Assembly (NCBI GenBank): GCA_002401955.1
Contig: NVUQ01000023.1
Coordinates: 1-48,407 of the forward strand
Length of the DNA: 48,407 nucleotides
Source: Flavobacteriales bacterium
Lineage (GTDB): Bacteria; Bacteroidota; Bacteroidia; Flavobacteriales_E; Vicingaceae
Direction of reading: 5' to 3'
Of this stretch, positions 18,922 to 27,589 are shown one piece after another (position 1 is the stretch's first letter; each line of letters begins with the position of its first letter). The position numbers and the translations under genes were made by a program. Under the pieces are notes generated by a model, which was not told where the DNA came from, did not search any database, and worked only from the letters and a program-made list of their open reading frames with translations.

Positions 18922-19944
18922 ATGGAAAAAATAAAGATAAAAATAGCATTACTTCTCGCACTTATTTTAAGTGTTTCTTTTTCTTATGGAGAAAATTTTG
19001 ACAAAGAAAAAAGAACAAACAAAGATACTGTTAGCGCCTTGGTTATTGCACCTTCAAACCCACTATACAATAGTATTTCTAATCTATCTGGACTTCAAAT
19101 TGTAACAATGATTGACTCGTTACTTGATTTAGATAATGTTCCTAATGATGTTATTAAATATATAAACGATTACGCAGAAAACAGGTTACTAAAACATGAT
19201 TTTTACAATTCTTTAACCAATTATTATGAAAACTCGGCAATCCCATCTAATTCTACTTACGGAAAATGGGACACCCGAAACATCTCTCCATACAATGAAT
19301 CTCTCACAAAAAACGATACCTCAATTATTTTAACGCTAACCGATAGCAAAAATAATTGCAATTTTGTTGCTCCAATTCAAAACCCAGTAATTACTTCTAA
19401 TTTTGGCTGGAGAAAAGGAAAAAATCATAACGGAATGGATTTAGACTTACAAGTTTGGGATCCGGTAGCTGCTTCTTTTGATGGTATGGTGAGGATTTCT
19501 TTATTTCACCCAGGATATGGAAGAGTTGTAGTTATTCGTCACTATAATGGTTTGGAAACACTTTATGCTCATTTACACCGTTTAAAAGTAAAAGCTGGCG
19601 ATATTGTTGAGGCTGGTCAAATCATTGGTTTAGGTGGTAGTTCGGGTCACTCTTCTGGAAGTCACTTACATTATGAGGTTAGATATAAAGGAAAACCTCT
19701 AAACCCAAAACATCTTATCTCTTTTAAGAAAAATGAACTCATTAGCGACTCTCTATTATTAATCAAACAAAAGTGGAATTATTCTGTTTTGCCAATGGGC
19801 ATAGAATATCATACCATTAAAAGAGGTGATTTTATGTACAAAATTGCCAACCGATACGGGTTAACAGTAAATAAACTGTGTGAAATTAATGGGATAAGAA
19901 GAAACAAAGTGCTTTACCCAGGCAGAAAACTTCGTATTAAGTAA
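18922..19944 (+). CDS. M23-family murein endopeptidase with C-terminal LysM domain
   Basis: A 340-residue exported protein. The signal peptide (1-23) is followed by a helical spacer, then the M23 LytM domain (about 150-270) with zinc ligands in HNGMDLD (His, Asp, about 170-174) and HLHY (about 248-251). A strongly conserved core HYNGLETLYAHLHRLKVKAG carries a further His. A LysM peptidoglycan-binding domain (about 296-340, IKRGDFMYKIANRYGLTVNK) closes the protein. All catalytic residues are present, so it should cut peptide cross-links in the cell wall. The stop codon overlaps the ATG of the next gene (TAATG). Confidence 0.93.
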   Translation: MEKIKIKIALLLALILSVSFSYGENFDKEKRTNKDTVSALVIAPSNPLYNSISNLSGLQIVTMIDSLLDLDNVPNDVIKYINDYAENRLLKHDFYNSLTNYYENSAIPSNSTYGKWDTRNISPYNESLTKNDTSIILTLTDSKNNCNFVAPIQNPVITSNFGWRKGKNHNGMDLDLQVWDPVAASFDGMVRISLFHPGYGRVVVIRHYNGLETLYAHLHRLKVKAGDIVEAGQIIGLGGSSGHSSGSHLHYEVRYKGKPLNPKHLISFKKNELISDSLLLIKQKWNYSVLPMGIEYHTIKRGDFMYKIANRYGLTVNKLCEINGIRRNKVLYPGRKLRIK

Positions 19945-20273
19945 TGTTTAACATCACCAACTATTCGGATCACCCTACAAGAATAGGCTATACTGTTTAT
20001 CGATTTTTCGAGAAAGAACGTGCAGATTATTTTGAAGAACTCTTAAAAAAAGATGGACTCTATTTTGAGTCTTCTATCGAAGAACATGAAAACACACTCT
20101 ACTTATATGGTGTTAGGAAAGGTGATTCAAAAAAAACAATGAATGCGAATTATTTAGTAAGTGCTAAATTTCGAAATAAAATAATCCCCAATATATATTT
20201 GCGTTGGGGAGTTATTATTTTTTTTATAGCAGCACTTGCAATAGCAATTATAGGTGCTGTTCTTAAAACCTAA
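19944..20273 (+). CDS. Small single-pass membrane protein of unknown function
   Basis: A 109-residue protein with a soluble N-terminal part (about 1-80) rich in Glu/Lys/Tyr and one C-terminal membrane helix (about 84-105, WGVIIFFIAALAIAIIGAVL). The pattern of short strands and helices (YTVYRFFEKERADYFEELLKK) suggests a small alpha/beta fold facing the cytoplasm. It is translationally coupled to the M23 peptidase (TAATG overlap), so it may assist or restrain cell-wall remodelling; this is inferred only from position. Its end overlaps the convergent FadL-like gene by 11 bases. Confidence 0.75.
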   Translation: MFNITNYSDHPTRIGYTVYRFFEKERADYFEELLKKDGLYFESSIEEHENTLYLYGVRKGDSKKTMNANYLVSAKFRNKIIPNIYLRWGVIIFFIAALAIAIIGAVLKT

Positions 20274-21726
20274 AACCAAGCGTAAAAGAAACATAATGAT
20301 CTTTTAATGATGTACTAGCAAAATCATTCTGATCAGCATCTACAACAGTTTCACTACTATACTTCTTTAAAGAATATGCTAAATCTATGTAATAACCATC
20401 TTCTTTAATTCCAATACCACCAGAATATATTGAAGAACCGCTATCTAAATCAAATTTACCATTTAACGGATCTCCTTGCAATCTATACCCTAATCTTAGT
20501 CTAAAAGGATCCAACCTTACTTCTGTTCCTACTCTAAGGTTTTGAGTGAGCTCAAAATTTGATCTTATGTTTTCATTTTCTACTGAAAAATCTGCATATG
20601 ACCCAGCTTCAGAATCTTGTGAGATTCGTGCTGTTGAATAATCAACAATTTCATAGTCAACATTTATAACACCTTTGTTTCCCATAATAAAACTTCCACT
20701 AGAAATAAATCGGTAAGGTGTTGTAACCAAATAATTAAAAGATCCATGAGGTGTTTCTTCAGTAAAAGTAGTTCCATCTCTTTTTTCTGCATTTATAGAG
20801 GTGTTGTAATCATCAGTTAATGAATATAAGGTTGGTGTATGAAAAGCAGCCCCAACACGAAACCAATCAACAACTTTGTAAATCAGCCCTAACTTTAAAT
20901 TAAGCCCAGAACCTTTTGTTTTAACATAATCATGAATTGTAAATGAGCTGAATTCTGTTAACGTATCTGTAGGATCTGAAGTTTCTGTATAATTTCTATC
21001 ATAAACATACCTTACAGAAGGTATTCCTATTAACCCTCCTAAATATAATTTATCAGAAAAATTACCTCCTAAAGCAAAATACATTTCTCCAGAACCTCCT
21101 CTTGTTTCATAAGTAGTTGTTTGAGTTATGTTTTTCGAATTAGAAAAAACGTGATCATATTGCATCGAACCAGCTATAGGATTTACCAAGTAGGTTTGAT
21201 ATGCTAAGTTTGAAGTGAAAGGAAAAACCTCAAAAATCTCATCTTCAAAAATACCTCCATTTGCATTTAATTCATTTACATAAGTACTTAATGATGATGA
21301 ATCTGTTGTACTATTTACTGATATACTAGCATTATAATTACTTGTTCTGTTATAACCTATTCCTAAATTTACAGATTTCCAATTACCAGAAGATTTAAAA
21401 TTACCTATCAATCCTACATTACTAAAATGAAAATTTAACTTACCATCAGTGGTTCTTTTTCCATCTAAATCACTTTCTGTATAATTATAGTGAAATGCTG
21501 GGGTAAAAGAAAAATCTGAGCTTTTATAAACTCCCAATCCTCCTGGGTTAATACTAAGGCTAGACATGTTTGCTCCTAAAGCTCCAAAAGAACCTCCCAT
21601 TGCATTAAATCTAGCATCCCCATAAAATTCAACATTAGAATAGCGTAATACATCAAACTCGTTTTGAGCAAAAGATGAACCAATAGCCAACAGAGAAACA
21701 AAAGAAAAGATTAATAATCGTTGCAT
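20263..21726 (-). CDS. OmpP1/FadL-family outer-membrane transport protein
   Basis: A 487-residue outer-membrane beta-barrel with a signal peptide (ending GSSFAQ). The N-terminal hatch motif NAMGGSFGALGANMSSLSINPGGLG is the Bacteroidota form of the FadL/OmpP1 plug, and the C-terminus ends in an aromatic strand (YVSFTLGFRF). It probably lets hydrophobic compounds cross the outer membrane. It starts 26 bases after the Tyr/Asn-rich secreted protein and is likely in the same transcript. Confidence 0.88.
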   Translation of the reverse strand: MQRLLIFSFVSLLAIGSSFAQNEFDVLRYSNVEFYGDARFNAMGGSFGALGANMSSLSINPGGLGVYKSSDFSFTPAFHYNYTESDLDGKRTTDGKLNFHFSNVGLIGNFKSSGNWKSVNLGIGYNRTSNYNASISVNSTTDSSSLSTYVNELNANGGIFEDEIFEVFPFTSNLAYQTYLVNPIAGSMQYDHVFSNSKNITQTTTYETRGGSGEMYFALGGNFSDKLYLGGLIGIPSVRYVYDRNYTETSDPTDTLTEFSSFTIHDYVKTKGSGLNLKLGLIYKVVDWFRVGAAFHTPTLYSLTDDYNTSINAEKRDGTTFTEETPHGSFNYLVTTPYRFISSGSFIMGNKGVINVDYEIVDYSTARISQDSEAGSYADFSVENENIRSNFELTQNLRVGTEVRLDPFRLRLGYRLQGDPLNGKFDLDSGSSIYSGGIGIKEDGYYIDLAYSLKKYSSETVVDADQNDFASTSLKDHYVSFTLGFRF

Positions 21727-21752
21727 TTTTTCAGTTTTAAGTTTGAACTATT

Positions 21753-23054
21753 TTACCTTCTTCTGTTTCCGCTAGAAGATGATTTACTCTTCCCACTACT
21801 CCCTCTATTATTACTACCAGAAGACCTTGTAGAACTTTTACTTCTATTATAACTACCTGAAGGCTTACTATAGCTCGGCTTAGTATTTCTTCTTGGTGTT
21901 GTATATGTACTTTTTGGCTTATTATAACTTGGCTTAGAATAAGTACTCTTAGGTCTGTTATAAGTCGGCTTAGAGTGAGTAGATTTTGGTCTATTATAAG
22001 TACTCTTAGGCTTGTTATAATTTGGCCTATTATATCCTGAATTTGATTTTACAGGGTTTGTTCTAGGATTACTATAAGTATTATTTCTAGTAGGATTTGT
22101 TTTTGGTCTAGTGTAAGTATTTTTTACAGTAGTACTAGGTCTAGTATAACCATTATTTCTCACAGTATTACTTTTAACAGTATTACTTCTAGTTGTCGCT
22201 GTTGTTACTGGTCTTTTAACAGCAGTCTCATACCTTTGTCCAAATGTTTTAGTTTTTCCATAATTGGTTGAATTCGCTTTTAACGATGAACCAGAATGTC
22301 TTTTACCATATCCAGAATAATTAGACCTTCCATTTCTTTTTCCGTAATAATGACTGTTATGATCATAACTATTGTAATAATTATTAGAAGCATAATGATT
22401 GTTATTATGGTGATGATGACCTCCCCAATAAGAGGAACCATAATTCCCATTATAACCGTAATATCCAGTTCCACAATGACCGTAATTACCAGAATAACCC
22501 CATCCCCAAGACCATCCTAAATTCCAACCTCCGAAATAAGACCATCCTAGATTCCAACTATTGTAACCTGGATTCCACCAATTATAACTTGTGTAAATAC
22601 TTGTTCCATAATTGTATGGGTTTTGATCGTACCAATAGTAATTCGTATAGTAATCGTCATAATAACCATACGTTCCGTAATTCCTTCTAAATCTTTTTAT
22701 TCTTGATGCATATTCATAATCGTAATATTCATTCTCAAAATCATAATTATCTCCACTGTAATAATTGTTAGTAATTTGCACATTACCATTTTCATCTTCA
22801 TAATAAGTGGTACTGTCGGTAATACCCATTCTTGATTTATAGGCGTCTTCTTTTTCTTTTGCTCTGTTATCTATATAATAATCTGTAGCAGTAGAATACT
22901 CATCTTCGTAAACATTTTCTGATTCAAAGTTGATTTCTTCTTCATTTTTATCAGATTTATTTTTAGATGATGGATAAAAATCATCTTGTGCAACTACATT
23001 TCCTAAAAAGCTAAACAATGTAAGTCCGAGTGCTATAATCTTAAATGTTTTCAT
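21753..23054 (-). CDS. Exported low-complexity Tyr/Asn/Trp/Ser-rich protein
   Basis: A 433-residue protein of unknown function. After a signal peptide (MKTFKIIALGLTLFSFLGNV) comes an acidic stretch (about 25-100), a Tyr/Gly/Trp-rich block (about 110-235, with GYYDDYYTNYYWYDQ and a HHHHNNNH run), and a very basic tail (about 240-433) built on imperfect repeats of the type YNRPKSTYSKP. ATG 23054 is chosen over 23102 because an AGGAGG Shine-Dalgarno sequence (minus strand, 23062-23067) sits at ideal spacing, which is unusual in Bacteroidota. The composition suggests a disordered, possibly surface- or matrix-associated polymer. Similar low-complexity proteins occur in many Bacteroidota, often under unhelpful names. 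Confidence 0.8.
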   Translation of the reverse strand: MKTFKIIALGLTLFSFLGNVVAQDDFYPSSKNKSDKNEEEINFESENVYEDEYSTATDYYIDNRAKEKEDAYKSRMGITDSTTYYEDENGNVQITNNYYSGDNYDFENEYYDYEYASRIKRFRRNYGTYGYYDDYYTNYYWYDQNPYNYGTSIYTSYNWWNPGYNSWNLGWSYFGGWNLGWSWGWGYSGNYGHCGTGYYGYNGNYGSSYWGGHHHHNNNHYASNNYYNSYDHNSHYYGKRNGRSNYSGYGKRHSGSSLKANSTNYGKTKTFGQRYETAVKRPVTTATTRSNTVKSNTVRNNGYTRPSTTVKNTYTRPKTNPTRNNTYSNPRTNPVKSNSGYNRPNYNKPKSTYNRPKSTHSKPTYNRPKSTYSKPSYNKPKSTYTTPRRNTKPSYSKPSGSYNRSKSSTRSSGSNNRGSSGKSKSSSSGNRRR

Positions 23055-23174
23055 AATCTGTCCTCCTATAATTTTCTCTTTGTTATTAATGACTTTAAAC
23101 AATTGTTAATGAAATGTTAAAATCACTTTCTAACAGTAAACAACCAAATAACATGCCAAAAACACTTTATTAAA

Positions 23175-23522
23175 TCAATGCCATAAAATAGCTACAAAAA
23201 ACAAGGTATTTAACATTATATCTACCACCATTTCAACAGGGATATCACTCAAAAAAGTATCTCTACCTCTTTTCTTATGTTTTTTTCCATTATAAATCTC
23301 ATCTTCATACATACTCTCTGAATTATCAACTGTTTCAAGCTGATTAATTCCGTGTATCCTATTGTATTCTTTTTCAGTAAAATAGCAATTAACCAAAATG
23401 CTATCTGTTTTAGAAAGTTCTTGTTCTTGAGGCACATTATCATCAGAATTACTTTGAGCAAAAGTTGGGACGATAAATAATAGTAATAAAAACAGCAGTA
23501 AATAAGTTTTAATAGCGTTCAT
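23175..23522 (-). CDS. Small exported hypothetical protein
   Basis: A 115-residue protein with a signal peptide (about 1-22, LLLFLLLLFIVPTFAQ), a charged middle section (EQELSKTD, GKKHKKRGRD) and a short hydrophobic C-terminus (IMLNTLFFVAILWH). I do not recognise it. It lies upstream of the low-complexity protein on the same strand but more than 100 bases away, and is divergent from proS. It may be a membrane-tethered periplasmic protein. Confidence 0.6.
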   Translation of the reverse strand: MNAIKTYLLLFLLLLFIVPTFAQSNSDDNVPQEQELSKTDSILVNCYFTEKEYNRIHGINQLETVDNSESMYEDEIYNGKKHKKRGRDTFLSDIPVEMVVDIMLNTLFFVAILWH

Positions 23523-23609
23523 GTTAGCTTAGATTTAATTAATTTTACTCTCTTAAAATTATTGTTTTTTTTGATATAAACCATCAAAAACTGTACCTAA
23601 AAATAAAAA

Positions 23610-25088
23610 ATGGCAAAGAATTTCACATCAAGAGAACAAGACTACTCAGCTTGGTATAACGAAATAGTAGAAAAAGCAGATTTAGCAGAACATTCTGCTG
23701 TTAGAGGATGTATGGTTATTAAACCTTACGGTTATGCTATTTGGGAAAAAATGCAAGCTCAGTTAGATAAAATGTTTAAAGAAACTGGTCATGAAAATGC
23801 TTATTTCCCACTATTAGTTCCTAAAAGCTTATTTGAAGCAGAAGAAAAAAATGCCGAAGGTTTTGCTAAAGAATGTGCCATTGTAACTCACTATAGGTTA
23901 AAAAATGATCCTAACAATAAAGGGAAATTAATTATTGATCCTAATGCTAAACTAGAAGAAGAACTAATTATTAGACCAACTTCTGAAGCTATTATTTGGA
24001 ACACTTATAAAGGATGGATTCAATCTTATAGGGATTTACCGTTATTGATTAATCAATGGGCAAATGTTATGCGTTGGGAAATGCGTACCCGTTTATTTTT
24101 AAGAACTTCTGAGTTTTTATGGCAAGAAGGTCATACTGCTCATGCAACAAAAGACGAAGCCATTTCAGAATCTGAACAAATGATAAATATTTATTCAGAA
24201 TTTGCTCAAAAATGGATGGCAATGCCTGTAATTATGGGTAAAAAATCTGATGCAGAACGTTTTGCTGGGGCTGAAGATACATTTACGATTGAAGCATTAA
24301 TGCAAGACGGAAAAGCTCTACAAGCAGGAACATCTCACTTTTTAGGTCAAAATTTTGCTAAAGCTTTTGATGTTCAGTTCACTAATAAAGAAGGAAAAAA
24401 AGATTTTGTTTGGGCAACTTCTTGGGGGGTTTCTACTCGTTTAATTGGTGGTTTAATTATGACTCATTCTGATGACGAAGGATTGGTTTTACCTCCAAAC
24501 CTAGCACCTATACAAGTTGTAATAGTTCCTATACATAAAGGCGATGAGCAACTAACTCAAATTTCAGAAAAAGTAAAAGGAATAAAATCTGCATTAGAAG
24601 CAAAAGGAATTTCTGTAAAATTTGACAACAGAGACACTCATAAACCAGGATTTAAGTTTGCTGAATGGGAATTTAAAGGTGTGCCTGTTAGAATTGCAAT
24701 GGGCCCAAGAGATTTAGAAAATGGAACGATTGAAGTTGCAAGAAGAGATACTAAAGAAAAGCAAATTCACGACATTGAAGGGGTAGCTGATAAGATTGAA
24801 CAATTATTAACCGACATTCAAGATAACTTGTTTAATAAAGCAGCAAACTTCAGAAACGAGCACATTACTAATGTAGATACTTGGGAAGACTTTAAAACAG
24901 TTTTAGAAACCAAAACAGGATTCATTTCAGCTCATTGGGATGGAACAGAAGAAACAGAAGAAAAAATTAAGAAAGAAACAAAAGCAACAATCCGTTGTAT
25001 TCCTTTGGATACAAAAGATGAAAACGGTGTTTGTGTATTTTCAGGAAAACCCTCAACAAAAAGAGTACTTTTTGCTAAAGCTTACTAA
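23610..25088 (+). CDS. proS: Prolyl-tRNA synthetase (ProS type 3, archaeal/eukaryotic-like)
   Basis: A 492-residue class II synthetase that charges tRNA-Pro. The class II motif 2 region with [20 protein letters not shown], the acceptor [12 protein letters not shown] and the motif 3 stretch [15 protein letters not shown] are clear. The anticodon-binding domain follows ([12 protein letters not shown]), then a C-terminal domain ending in an aromatic-Tyr terminus (KRVLFAKAY), the mark of the archaeal-type enzyme. The editing insertion of the E. coli-type enzyme is absent, which accounts for the short length. It is followed 12 bases later by a conserved hypothetical gene. Confidence 0.97.
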   Translation: MAKNFTSREQDYSAWYNEIVEKADLAEHSAVRGCMVIKPYGYAIWEKMQAQLDKMFKETGHENAYFPLLVPKSLFEAEEKNAEGFAKECAIVTHYRLKNDPNNKGKLIIDPNAKLEEELIIRPTSEAIIWNTYKGWIQSYRDLPLLINQWANVMRWEMRTRLFLRTSEFLWQEGHTAHATKDEAISESEQMINIYSEFAQKWMAMPVIMGKKSDAERFAGAEDTFTIEALMQDGKALQAGTSHFLGQNFAKAFDVQFTNKEGKKDFVWATSWGVSTRLIGGLIMTHSDDEGLVLPPNLAPIQVVIVPIHKGDEQLTQISEKVKGIKSALEAKGISVKFDNRDTHKPGFKFAEWEFKGVPVRIAMGPRDLENGTIEVARRDTKEKQIHDIEGVADKIEQLLTDIQDNLFNKAANFRNEHITNVDTWEDFKTVLETKTGFISAHWDGTEETEEKIKKETKATIRCIPLDTKDENGVCVFSGKPSTKRVLFAKAY

Positions 25089-25100
25089 GAAACCCATATT

Positions 25101-25787
25101 ATGGACAACGCAAAACAACTAATACTAGAAACTTTAAAAACGAAAGCTTGTTTAAAACAAGATGTTTTTAAAAAAACCAAAGATTTGTTTCAGAACTTCA
25201 AATTAGAAGCTGAAAAACTAGCAAACGAATTAAGTACAGAAATGAATTTAGCCGATAAAAATGTAATCGTTGAATTCGTAAATAAAGACGATTATGAGTT
25301 TCATATTAAATTTGGTGGCGATATTCTAGTATTTTTTATGCATACCAACATATTTGATTTTGAAAAGAGTCATCCTATTTGGAAAACCTCTTATTTAAAA
25401 GATGACGAATTAAGAGCTTATTGCGGGATGATTAACGTTTACAACTTCTTATCCGATTCATTTAAGTACAACAGATTAAATGATGTAGGCTATTTAGTTG
25501 CTAGATTATTTCTAAATAAAGATGAACACTATTTTGTAGAAGGAAAAAGACAATTGGGTTTTTTGTATAATGACTTCGTAAATGAAATAATTAACAATGA
25601 TAAAATTAGAAACATTATAGAATCTTCTATACTTTATTCTATGGATTTTGACCTACTAACACCCCATTATGACACCATGAAAACCGTGAGTGTAAACGAG
25701 ATAAAAGAAGTTACTAGTGCCATGAGTATTAAGACTGGAAAAAGGCTTGGTTTTAAATTTCAAGCAGATAATGATAATATTGATTAA
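25101..25787 (+). CDS. Conserved hypothetical protein downstream of proS
   Basis: A 228-residue soluble protein without signal or membrane segments, predicted alpha/beta. Features include an aromatic central stretch (GGDILVFFMHTNIFDF, HPIWKTSYLKDDELRAYCG) and a helical C-terminal half. I recognise no catalytic motif. The 12-base gap to proS indicates co-transcription, and the sequence looks well conserved in style (ordinary codon use, no decay). Function is unknown; a housekeeping role linked to translation would be pure inference. Confidence 0.75.
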   Translation: MDNAKQLILETLKTKACLKQDVFKKTKDLFQNFKLEAEKLANELSTEMNLADKNVIVEFVNKDDYEFHIKFGGDILVFFMHTNIFDFEKSHPIWKTSYLKDDELRAYCGMINVYNFLSDSFKYNRLNDVGYLVARLFLNKDEHYFVEGKRQLGFLYNDFVNEIINNDKIRNIIESSILYSMDFDLLTPHYDTMKTVSVNEIKEVTSAMSIKTGKRLGFKFQADNDNID

Positions 25788-25803
25788 TTTTTTTCAATTT
25801 ATG

Positions 25804-25834
25804 TTTGTGGGAATACTAAAAAATTATACATTTG
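25804..25834 (+). promoter_or_regulatory. Full Bacteroidota promoter for tRNA-Glu
   Basis: TTTG at 25804-25807 and TACATTTG at 25827-25834, separated by 19 bases, match both boxes of the Bacteroidota consensus. The tRNA begins 30 bases after the -7 box. This is the best promoter in the window. Confidence 0.85.
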
Positions 25835-25863
25835 CACTCCTCAAATGAGAGGATAATGAAAAT

Positions 25864-25935
25864 GGCCCGTTCGTCTAGGGGTTAGGACGTCTGGTTTTCA
25901 TCCAGGAAACAGGGGTTCGATTCCCCTACGGGCTG
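25864..25935 (+). tRNA. tRNA-Glu (anticodon UUC)
   Basis: A complete 72-base cloverleaf. The acceptor stem GGCCCGT pairs with ACGGGCT (first pair G-U). The D arm contains GTCTAGGGGTTAGGAC. The anticodon stem TCTGG/CCAGG holds the loop TTTTCAT with anticodon TTC, and the T arm is CAGGGGTTCGATTCCCCT. The 3' CCA is not encoded. The 3' end of this gene is the attachment site of the integrative element at 25923-33105, and the tRNA remains intact after integration. Confidence 0.97.
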
Positions 25936-25937
25936 CA
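25923..25937 (+). repeat. attL, 15-bp core inside the tRNA-Glu 3' end
   Basis: CCCCTACGGGCTGCA covers the T-arm and acceptor 3' strand of the tRNA plus two bases. An exact copy is at 33091-33105 and a partial one at 34231-34242. Confidence 0.9.
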
Positions 25938-25949
25938 CAAAAATCGAAG

Positions 25950-25990
25950 AAACCCTACAGACAAAACGTTTGTAGGGTTTTTCTTTTTTG
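25950..25990 (+). terminator. Rho-independent terminator after tRNA-Glu
   Basis: AAACCCTACA (25950-25959) pairs with TGTAGGGTTT (25971-25980), followed by TTCTTTTTT. It lies just inside the left end of the integrated element, so the element supplies the tRNA with a replacement terminator. The original chromosomal terminator is probably the hairpin beyond the right att site. Confidence 0.85.
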
Positions 25991-26004
25991 TAGCGTAGCA
26001 ATTC

Positions 26005-26012
26005 ACGTAGTA
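26005..26012 (+). repeat. Possible integrase arm-type site, left end
   Basis: ACGTAGTA near the left end repeats the core of the tandem 12-mers at 32942-32965 next to the integrase start. Shared short sites at both ends are what arm-type integrase or excisionase binding sites look like. One 8-base match alone could be chance. Confidence 0.35.
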
Positions 26013-26168
26013 TACTTTTTTACAAAAAACTTTCATTTTTGCTTGACAAGCGAGCCCAAATAGGGTTTCTTTGCCATAGTTGAAATTGTTTAGGTAGTTC
26101 AAGTAGCCTTATGCCACAAAAAGAACATTTCATCCTCTGAAGGAAGGCTCCGCAAATACATACATACA

Positions 26169-26339
26169 ATGGGGAATCAAATTCTAACCTCTAGAGATGT
26201 GATGAAAGTATTATCTATATGCGAAAACACTTTGCTCAAATATGAGCGAAATGGTGTTATTGCCATAGATTTCCGTATCGGTAACAGAAAGCGTTACTAT
26301 CTGGAAAACATCATATCATCTTTAAAAAAGAAAAGATAG
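26169..26339 (+). CDS. Small HTH (MerR/excisionase-like) DNA-binding protein
   Basis: A 56-residue open frame beginning MGNQILTSRDVMKVLSICEN and ending SSLKKKR. The pattern, TSRDVMKVLSICENTLLKYE then a basic GNRKRYY segment, is the helix-turn-helix with wing of the HTH_17/excisionase type: the first helix names the target, then a strand with Arg/Lys contacts. Position next to attL, with the integrase at the other end, fits a recombination directionality factor or a repressor. It is short, but the motif is complete. ATG 26169 is the only reasonable start. Confidence 0.7.
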   Translation: MGNQILTSRDVMKVLSICENTLLKYERNGVIAIDFRIGNRKRYYLENIISSLKKKR

Positions 26340-26438
26340 CAAGACCATAAGGTCACATCACTTTTCATTAAATTACTTCTTACCTCAACCTATTTTCAGT
26401 CAATAGATTAATTAAAAGTAAGTCCTAATTTATATCCT

Positions 26439-26461
26439 TCGGAACTTTATTCAAGTTCCGA
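26439..26461 (+). other. Perfect 9-bp hairpin upstream of the HUH Rep gene (possible origin or terminator)
   Basis: TCGGAACTT (26439-26447) pairs with AAGTTCCGA (26453-26461) around the 5-base loop TATTC. No T run follows directly, so it is not a standard terminator. It lies 88 bases before the HUH endonuclease-like gene. Such proteins nick at hairpins near their own genes, so this is a candidate nick site or origin. Confidence 0.4.
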
Positions 26462-26548
26462 CATATTTATATTAAACAATAAGACCAACCTAATGGGGAA
26501 TTAACACCTTTCCCTAAAAGGTTTGGTATACAAAAAAGTAACCTAATT

Positions 26549-27055
26549 ATGATTGAAAGAGAATACCTAGATGTAAATACCATCGCCAAGACTAATGAAA
26601 TGTCGGCAAGAAACGTCAGAAAAATAATTAATAAAATAAAACATAAGAAGAGTAAAGATTTACTATACAAGGATAAGTTAGACCAATGGCAAGTGCACCA
26701 TCTCTTACTACCAGAGTTTAAGAGAAAAAGAAATAAAATAGTGAAACACTACGCTCTAACAATTGACCCATGCTGTGATTACAGCAACAAGGACATAGAT
26801 GAAATTATGCAATTTGTCTTCACCCAAACAGGAGATGAGAATCTAGAAATAAACTACACAATCGAAAAGAAAAAGGCTAACAACCAAAATCACATCCATT
26901 GCTACATAAAGAGTAACCAGAAGAGAAAGCTACTTCAATGTGTTAAACTTGCGTTTACAAAAACAAATTATTACGAAAATGACATTTACGACTTAGAAGG
27001 ATGGAAGAGATACATAACTAAGGATGGCAATCCGATTAATACAATAAAAAATTAA
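26549..27055 (+). CDS. Compact HUH endonuclease-like replication initiator
   Basis: A 168-residue protein with two apparent parts. Residues 1-60 look like a helix-turn-helix (YLDVNTIAKTNEMSARNVRKI) plus a basic segment. Residues 65-168 show the three motifs of rolling-circle Rep/HUH nucleases in order: motif 1 HYALTIDP (67-74), motif 2 NHIHCYIK with His115 and His117, and motif 3 GWKRYITKD with Tyr155 and Lys158 in a YxxK arrangement. Tyr155 would make the covalent DNA link. No helicase domain follows, unlike viral Rep proteins. It likely starts rolling-circle replication or mobilisation of the element. The call rests on motifs only. The next gene starts 4 bases after its stop. Confidence 0.65.
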   Translation: MIEREYLDVNTIAKTNEMSARNVRKIINKIKHKKSKDLLYKDKLDQWQVHHLLLPEFKRKRNKIVKHYALTIDPCCDYSNKDIDEIMQFVFTQTGDENLEINYTIEKKKANNQNHIHCYIKSNQKRKLLQCVKLAFTKTNYYENDIYDLEGWKRYITKDGNPINTIKN

Positions 27056-27059
27056 AAAC

Positions 27060-27371
27060 ATGAAAACACAAAAGAAAAAATTTGACAACAAACAATTTAT
27101 AAAAGATTTGGGAATAAAGCATAAAGAACTAGAACCATATAATTATGAAGGATATTTAGAAATAAACCCAAAATTGACTAAAAGAATGTACAACTTCCTT
27201 AGAGGAAATGGAGCACTCTGGAAAGTGTGGTGTGGTAAACGAGTAGAGATAAATTTCGAAAATGAAATCCTTAAAAGAGTGTGGTGGTTGGATACCCCAG
27301 AGAATTATGCTAAGAGATACATCTACACCCCTCCCCTCTTAAGAAGAGACAATAATGAAGCTGAGGTCTAA
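27060..27371 (+). CDS. Small basic protein of unknown function paired with the Rep-like gene
   Basis: A 103-residue basic protein, rich in Lys, Arg, Trp and Tyr (MYNFLRGNGALWKVWCGKRV, KRVWWLDTPENYAKRY). It starts 4 bases after the HUH Rep-like gene and is surely co-transcribed. I do not recognise the family. A basic, aromatic protein beside a Rep gene may bind the origin or assist replication, but that is inference from position. Confidence 0.6.
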   Translation: MKTQKKKFDNKQFIKDLGIKHKELEPYNYEGYLEINPKLTKRMYNFLRGNGALWKVWCGKRVEINFENEILKRVWWLDTPENYAKRYIYTPPLLRRDNNEAEV

Positions 27372-27507
27372 CCTCTCTTTTATTAGGTATTTAAAATATT
27401 TCATATAAGTAGGATTGAAGGGGCGTTCAAAAATTTTTTAGATTTTTTTACAAGAAATACCTCCTTTCTGTACCACCATGCTCACCTAAACATAGGGGTG
27501 TGATGAT

Positions 27508-27558
27508 GATTAAGCAGCGATTAAAATAAACTAAGGGTGATTAACATCAAGTGATGTT
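27508..27558 (+). repeat. GATTAA repeats plus a 16-base palindrome (possible iterons/operator)
   Basis: GATTAA occurs at 27508-27513, 27519-27524 and 27539-27544. The last runs into AACATCA-AG-TGATGTT (27543-27558), a perfect 7-bp inverted repeat with a 2-base centre. This gene-free stretch (27372-27589) follows the rep genes and may bind an element-encoded protein. Three hexamers in AT-rich DNA are weak evidence. Confidence 0.35.
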
Positions 27559-27589
27559 CACATCGACTAAAGAAAAATGATAAAATATT

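Noticed and set aside
22296..22520. Plus-strand frame rich in Ile/Met/Thr opposite the Tyr-rich protein
   Set aside because: It is an artefact of the low-complexity codons (TAT/AAT) on the other strand.
27508..27558. CRISPR array
   Set aside because: Only three hexamers with uneven spacing are present. There are no 25-40-base repeats with regular spacers anywhere in the window and no cas genes.
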